This document shows positions 14,990 through 18,953 of a stretch of 18,953 nucleotides of DNA, one piece after another (position 1 is the stretch's first letter; each line of letters opens with the position of its first letter). Location of the stretch: NCBI GenBank assembly GCA_904502155.1, contig CAJGDV010000012.1, positions 1 through 18,953 of the forward strand, in the 5' to 3' direction. This DNA comes from an uncultured Bacilli bacterium (lineage in GTDB: Bacteria; Bacillota_I; Bacilli_A; RF39; UBA660). The position numbers and the translations under genes are program-made. The notes under the pieces were generated by a model, which made no database searches, was not told the DNA's origin, and worked only from the letters and a program-made list of their open reading frames with translations.

Positions 14990-15845
14990 ATTAGGAAAAT
15001 ATAATCCTAGAAAAGTAGTAAGAAAAGGTAAAGTCAGCATAATAGATGAAAAATATGTTATAAAAGAAGAAAAAGAAAATAATGAAATATTAGATTATTT
15101 AAAAACAAGAAATTTTCATTATTTTCCAAATATAATTGAAAGAGATGAAAATCTCTTAGTATCAGAATATATCGAAAATATAGAATATCCTGATGAACAA
15201 AAATTATATGATTTAATTGATTTAACATCTCTTTTACATAGTAAAACAACATATTTTAAAGAAACTGATGAAAGTAAATTTAATCAAATTTATGAAGATA
15301 TATCAAATAATATTTTATTTTTAAGATCATATTATAGTGATAAAATCACTTTAATTGAAGCTAAAACAGTTTATAGTCCTAGTGAATATTTATTACTTAG
15401 AAATTATAATAAAATATTATTTAGTTTAGATTATGCACAAAATGAACTTGATAATTTTTTAAATTCAACTGATAAAAAAATGAGAATAGTTGTTGTTCAT
15501 AATAATTTAGATCTTAATCATTATATAAAAAATGATAAAGATTATTTACTTAGCTGGAGTAAAGCTAAATTTGATATGCCTATTTTTGATTTATATAAAT
15601 TATTTAAAAGAAATAAAACTTTTAATTATATAGATTTATTAAATAGATATGAAAATAATTATCCACTTTTAGAGTATGAAAAAAAATTATTATTAATTAT
15701 GCTTTGCCTTCCTGACATTCTTAATAATAATATATCTGAAGTATTAAAAGTTAAAGAAATAAAACAAATGATTATAAATCTTGATATTTTACCAAATTAT
15801 CTTCAAAATGAACCAAATAATCAAATTCCAAAAAAAGAAACATAA
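14982..15845 (+). CDS. ysxE: YsxE-like (CotS-family) spore coat pseudokinase
   Basis: A 287-aa protein with an aminoglycoside-phosphotransferase/CotS-like kinase fold. The catalytic loop equivalent reads VVHNNLDLNHYI (H173 onward), where HGD..xxN would be expected. The metal-binding segment reads YLLSWSKAKFDMPIFDLYKLFKR, lacking the usual Asp before the W, and there is no clear glycine loop. It therefore looks like a pseudokinase, as described for YsxE-type coat proteins. In Bacillus, ysxE follows spoVID and the product is a spore coat protein. Here its ATG lies inside the end of the SpoVID-like gene (8-nt overlap, no strong ribosome site of its own), implying translational coupling. The C-terminus (about 273-287) is polar and probably disordered. 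Confidence 0.75.
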   Translation: MIKLGKYNPRKVVRKGKVSIIDEKYVIKEEKENNEILDYLKTRNFHYFPNIIERDENLLVSEYIENIEYPDEQKLYDLIDLTSLLHSKTTYFKETDESKFNQIYEDISNNILFLRSYYSDKITLIEAKTVYSPSEYLLLRNYNKILFSLDYAQNELDNFLNSTDKKMRIVVVHNNLDLNHYIKNDKDYLLSWSKAKFDMPIFDLYKLFKRNKTFNYIDLLNRYENNYPLLEYEKKLLLIMLCLPDILNNNISEVLKVKEIKQMIINLDILPNYLQNEPNNQIPKKET

Positions 15846-15962
15846 AAAGATATTAAATCTTGTTAAAATAAAAAGAGAAATTATCATTTGATAAAATAAA
15901 ATAATAGAAAAGATAAAAAGAAAAAACAACCATTTTCCACGACACCACCAATTATTATTCAT
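15789..15962 (-). CDS. Probable 57-aa hydrophobic peptide, antisense to the ysxE-like 3' end
   Basis: On the minus strand ATG 15962 opens a 57-codon frame to a TAA at 15789-15791. The start reads MNNNWWCRGKWLFFLFIFSI; the rest is almost entirely hydrophobic and aromatic, enough for one or two membrane helices. The ribosome site GGAGGT (15973-15968) is perfect and 5 nt from the ATG. TAAAAT (15984-15979) lies 16 nt upstream, the same arrangement as before the deacetylase gene. The codons for WWCRGKW form a GC-richer patch (about 15928-15950) in an AT-rich gap. Against it: the last ~19 codons overlap the ysxE-like gene and no homolog is known to me. If real, it is likely a small membrane peptide. 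Confidence 0.45.
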   Translation of the reverse strand: MNNNWWCRGKWLFFLFIFSIILFYQMIISLFILTRFNIFLCFFFWNLIIWFILKIIW

Positions 15963-16009
15963 ATACTACCTCCATTATATTTTATTAAAATATTATTAAT
16001 TTGATAATT
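15846..16009. other. AT-rich gap before the rnf operon
   Basis: Apart from the minus-strand peptide and its signals I see no plus-strand gene, tRNA or structured RNA here. Confidence 0.5.
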
Positions 16010-16036
16010 AAAAGAGTTTAAATAAACTCTTTTTTA
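16010..16036. terminator. Symmetric intrinsic terminator
   Basis: AAAAGAGTTT (16010-16019) pairs with AAACTCTTTT (16024-16033) around AAAT, followed by further T. It would end plus-strand transcripts from the spore-gene pair and shield rnfC. Confidence 0.82.
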
Positions 16037-16039
16037 TTG

Positions 16040-16061
16040 TATAATAAAGAAGAATAGGAGG
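16040..16061 (+). promoter_or_regulatory. Candidate -10 box and ribosome site of rnfC
   Basis: TATAAT (16040-16045) lies right behind the terminator tail; the -35 region (TTTAAA, inside the hairpin) is weak. The ribosome site AGGAGG (16056-16061) precedes ATG 16069. Confidence 0.5.
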
Positions 16062-16068
16062 ATTATAA

Positions 16069-17307
16069 ATGTCAGGATATAGAATACCAAAACATAAACA
16101 TATGTCTATGAATAGCTTAGAAATGTGTAATGTACCAAAAAAAGTTTATATACCATTAATTAGTGGTAATGATACAAAAATGAATCCTCTTGTTAAAATT
16201 GGTGAATACGTAGAAAAAGGGCAAATCCTTGCAAGAAGAAGAGGAACATTTGAAACACCAATTTTTTCAAGTGTATCAGGCTATGTAATGGAAATAAAAG
16301 AAATGAGACATCAATCAGGTGCTAAAGTAAAATGCTTAGTAATAGATAATGACTTAAGAGAAAGAAAAAGATACAAGAAAAAAGAAGTAAAAACAAAAAA
16401 AGAATTTGTAGAACTATTAAAAGAATGTGGAATAGTAGGTATGGGTGGAGCTGGATTCCCAACATATTTTAAATATAATACAGACGAAAAAGTAGAAACA
16501 TTATTAATTAATGCTGTAGAATGTGAACCATATATTACAGCAGACTGGCAAATAATAATGGAAAAATGTGAATTAGTATTAGAAGCAATAGATAAAATAT
16601 TAAAAATAAATAATATTAAAGAAGCAGTATTTGCCATTAAAAAAACAAATACAGAAGCAATAGAAGAAATAAAAAAATATATAGGAACATATCCTAAAAT
16701 TAAATTAAAAGAAGTAAGAAACATATACCCAATGGGATGGGAACGTACTTTAATTAAAGAAGCTTTAAATTTAGAATATGATAGATTACCAATTGAAAAA
16801 GGAATTATCGTCAATAATGTGTCAACAATTTATGCTATATATGAAGCATTAAATGAAGGAAAACCACTTTTTGAAAGAATAATTACTGTAACAGGTGAAG
16901 GAGTTAAAAAACCATGTAACTGCCTTGTAAAAGTTGGAACTAAAGTAAGTGATATTTTAACTTTATTAGGCGGAAAACATGCTAATACAATTATAATTGC
17001 TGGCGGACCAATGATGGGAAGTGAAGCTTTAAATAATTTAGTTGTAACACCTGAATTAAATTGTATTTTGGTTTTACCAAAAAAAGAACAATGCCTAGAA
17101 AAAAACTGCCTTAGATGTGGAAAATGTGAAATGGTATGTCCTGCTGGATTAATTCCAGTATTAATCAAAGATAACTTAGGAAATAAAGAAAATTTAAATA
17201 AATTAAATGTAAATAAATGTATTTCATGTGGTTTATGCTCTTATATTTGTCCATCAAATATTGATGTAAGAGACAAAGTAAATCAAGCCAAAATGGAGGT
17301 GAAATAA
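16069..17307 (+). CDS. rnfC: Rnf electron transport complex subunit C
   Basis: A 412-aa peripheral subunit of the Rnf complex, which couples electron transfer between ferredoxin and NAD to Na+ or H+ transport across the membrane. The N-terminal barrel-sandwich domain (about 20-95, VKIGEYVEKGQIL and SSVSGYV) is followed by the nucleotide/flavin-binding domain with GMGGAGFPT (124-132), VECEPYITADW and AGGPMMG. Two 4Fe-4S motifs close the protein: C347-LR-C350-GK-C353-EMV-C357-P and C384-IS-C387-GL-C390-SYI-C394-P. The length is slightly below clostridial RnfC (about 435-440 aa) and all clusters are intact. The stop overlaps the next start (TAATG) after GGAGGTGA. First gene of the operon. Confidence 0.96.
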   Translation: MSGYRIPKHKHMSMNSLEMCNVPKKVYIPLISGNDTKMNPLVKIGEYVEKGQILARRRGTFETPIFSSVSGYVMEIKEMRHQSGAKVKCLVIDNDLRERKRYKKKEVKTKKEFVELLKECGIVGMGGAGFPTYFKYNTDEKVETLLINAVECEPYITADWQIIMEKCELVLEAIDKILKINNIKEAVFAIKKTNTEAIEEIKKYIGTYPKIKLKEVRNIYPMGWERTLIKEALNLEYDRLPIEKGIIVNNVSTIYAIYEALNEGKPLFERIITVTGEGVKKPCNCLVKVGTKVSDILTLLGGKHANTIIIAGGPMMGSEALNNLVVTPELNCILVLPKKEQCLEKNCLRCGKCEMVCPAGLIPVLIKDNLGNKENLNKLNVNKCISCGLCSYICPSNIDVRDKVNQAKMEVK

Positions 17308-18953
17308 TGCCTTTTATTAAATCTAAAAATACAACAACTAATATGATGAGAAACGTTATTATAGCACTAGTTCCAATTATTTTATTTAGTGTTTATAAAA
17401 ATGGATATATTCCATATAAACATGGTTATATAACGTTTGCTCAAATTTTTTATCCATTATTATTTGTATTTATAGGAACGTTATCAACATTATTTTTTGA
17501 AACATTATATCAAGTTATTTTTTGTAAAAATAAAACTTTAAAAGAAATTTTAACAACATCATATGCATATATGCCAGGATTATTCTTAAGTTTAATTTTA
17601 CCAATAAATACACCAATTTCTATTTTAATTCTTGGATCTTTTGTATCAAGTATTATTGCTAAAATGTTATTTGGTGGTTTTGGAAATAATATTTTTAATC
17701 CTGCATTAGTTGGAAGATTATTTATTATAAGTACATATGCTATGGTTATTACTAGTAATGGAGGATATTTTAACAAATATGAATTAGATACTATTAGTAG
17801 TGCTACTCCTCTTTCTAATGCTAGTACATTTACTGAAATAGCTACATATAAAGATTTAATTGAACCATATGGTACTTTAAATGATTTCTTTATTGGTACT
17901 ATACCAGGAACAGTTGGAGAAACAAGTGCTTTACTATGTATTATAGCTTTTGTTTATTTAACATTAACTAAAACAATCAAATGGAGAATACCATTACTAT
18001 ATGTTTTAACAGTATTTGTAATGAGTTTTATAATAGGTGGATCATTATGGTATGCCTTATTTAGTATTTTATCGGGAGGATTATTATTTGGGGCTGTCTT
18101 TATGTCTACTGACCCTGTTACAAGCCCTGTTACTAAACATGGCCAAATTTTATACGGTTTATCTTTAGGACTTTTAACAGTTACATTTAGACATTTAACT
18201 CCGTATCCAGAAGGAGTTTTAACAAGTATTTTAACAATGAATATGTTTGTATTTATAATTGATAAAATTGGTGTTAAAACAAAATTAAATCCTAAAAAAT
18301 TAATTATACCTGTAATAATTTTATTATCTTTAATTTTAGCAGATTCATTTGTTATTAAAAACAAATACAATGCTAAAACTGAAGGGGATCCAAATTATAA
18401 AATTTTAAATATTAAAAAAGAAAATAAAAAAATAATTTATCAAGCAAGTCAAAAAGGATATTCAAGTGATCTTATTGCTAATATTACATTTGAAAATGAC
18501 AAAGTAACAAATATTGAAATTGTATCACAAGATGATTCATTCTTTAGTGAAATAACTAAAAACAATTATTTAGATACACTTGTTAAAGACCAAGATAAGG
18601 GTGAAGAAATTGATACAGTAAGTGGTGCTACAATTTCATCTAAAGCTTTAAAAACAATGTTATTAAATACAATGGAAGATTATAAAAATGGAGGATATAA
18701 ATCATTTACTGGTGGAGAAGAAGTAGAAGTTAAAAAAGACTTTGAAGTACTTGATGTAAAAGATAATGTATATACAGTTAAAAATAAAAGTTTTGGTGGA
18801 AATATTAAAGCTAATGTTACTATTGTAGATGGTAAAGTAACAAATTTAGAACTTTTAGAATTTGATGACACTTGTATATCAAAAGAAAAAACAAACCACT
18901 ACTATACATGTCCTATGTATTTAGAAGAAGGATATATTAAAGACTTAATAAAA
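17307..18953 (+). CDS. Rnf subunit D-G fusion (3' end beyond the window)
   Basis: An open frame of 549 codons with no stop before the window edge. Residues 1-330 are RnfD: a multi-pass membrane protein with NIFNPALVGRLF, the flavinylation motif D161-TISSA-T167-PL, and STDPVTSPVTKHGQILYG. A membrane helix (332-350, LIIPVIILLSLILADSF) then leads without interruption into an RnfG-type FMN-binding domain (about 370-465) with DTVSGATISS and acceptor T442. After GGEEVEV a second FMN-bind-like repeat begins (about 480 onward, FGGNIKANVTIVDGKVTNLEL) and is cut off. RnfD and RnfG are normally separate genes; here one helix seems to serve as the last helix of D and the anchor of G. Both flavin sites are intact, so a working fusion is likely. 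Start shown by overlap with rnfC. Confidence 0.93.
   Translation, partial: MPFIKSKNTTTNMMRNVIIALVPIILFSVYKNGYIPYKHGYITFAQIFYPLLFVFIGTLSTLFFETLYQVIFCKNKTLKEILTTSYAYMPGLFLSLILPINTPISILILGSFVSSIIAKMLFGGFGNNIFNPALVGRLFIISTYAMVITSNGGYFNKYELDTISSATPLSNASTFTEIATYKDLIEPYGTLNDFFIGTIPGTVGETSALLCIIAFVYLTLTKTIKWRIPLLYVLTVFVMSFIIGGSLWYALFSILSGGLLFGAVFMSTDPVTSPVTKHGQILYGLSLGLLTVTFRHLTPYPEGVLTSILTMNMFVFIIDKIGVKTKLNPKKLIIPVIILLSLILADSFVIKNKYNAKTEGDPNYKILNIKKENKKIIYQASQKGYSSDLIANITFENDKVTNIEIVSQDDSFFSEITKNNYLDTLVKDQDKGEEIDTVSGATISSKALKTMLLNTMEDYKNGGYKSFTGGEEVEVKKDFEVLDVKDNVYTVKNKSFGGNIKANVTIVDGKVTNLELLEFDDTCISKEKTNHYYTCPMYLEEGYIKDLIK

Noticed and set aside
15058..15252. Minus-strand frame inside the YsxE-like gene
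   Set aside because: Lies wholly within a recognisable coding sequence and lacks promoter or ribosome-site support.
18236..18400. Sequencing frameshift producing an artificial RnfD-RnfG fusion
   Set aside because: No separate start with a ribosome site exists near the junction in another frame, and only one membrane helix is present between the domains, as a true fusion would have. Read data could still overturn this.
16311..18871. Open frames on the minus strand across the rnf genes (16311-16814, 16830-17168, 17510-17776, 17954-18370, 18680-18871)
   Set aside because: They lie fully inside rnfC and the rnfDG fusion, which have clear conserved domains, and have no credible ribosome sites or protein features.
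1..18953. CRISPR array, transposon, prophage, toxin-antitoxin or defence cluster
   Set aside because: No regularly spaced repeats, transposase, integrase, phage structural gene or known defence domain combination is seen; the SNF2 helicase stands alone without the partners of known defence systems.

Overview
The window is very AT-rich (roughly a quarter G+C by eye). Its translation signals are Gram-positive and its T-box, LonA, SpoVID-like and YsxE-like genes are of Bacillota type. Trp is written TGG throughout and TGA acts as a stop, so the standard bacterial code applies. I infer an uncultured, low-GC member of class Bacilli (RF39- or Erysipelotrichales-like) with a cell wall. This is an inference from gene content; no rRNA gene is present.

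Layout, left to right. (1) 65-2468: a charge-segregated tail-anchored small protein, an atypical protein kinase and a PdaA-like polysaccharide deacetylase with Ig-like domains, each with its own closely abutting promoter. (2) 2488-5574, minus strand: a SWIM + SNF2 helicase, converging on the deacetylase through a shared bidirectional terminator. (3) 5659-8366: three envelope proteins: a single-pass protein of unknown function, a secreted bactofilin-like beta-helix protein with C-terminal membrane segments, and a BRCT domain joined to a membrane anchor. (4) 8367-11152: a strong promoter and a T-box leader with a likely tyrosine (UAC) specifier, controlling HAD hydrolase, deoC and tyrS. (5) 11153-15845: lon, a coupled gene of unknown function, then a SpoVID-like LysM protein and a YsxE-like pseudokinase. 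This is a contracted version of the lonA...spoVID-ysxE order of Bacillus. (6) 15789-15962, minus strand: a probable 57-aa membrane peptide. (7) 16069 to the window end: rnfC and an in-frame rnfD-rnfG fusion cut by the edge, the start of an Rnf ion-pumping ferredoxin:NAD oxidoreductase operon.

The PdaA-like enzyme (cortex-type peptidoglycan deacetylation), the SpoVID-like protein and the YsxE-like protein together suggest an endospore programme. The other notable points are the RnfDG fusion, the membrane-tethered BRCT protein, and a recurring ultra-compact promoter/Shine-Dalgarno/start module in which an extended -10 box lies only 14-16 nt before the start codon. I do not see a defence system, CRISPR array, transposon or other clearly new multi-gene system here.
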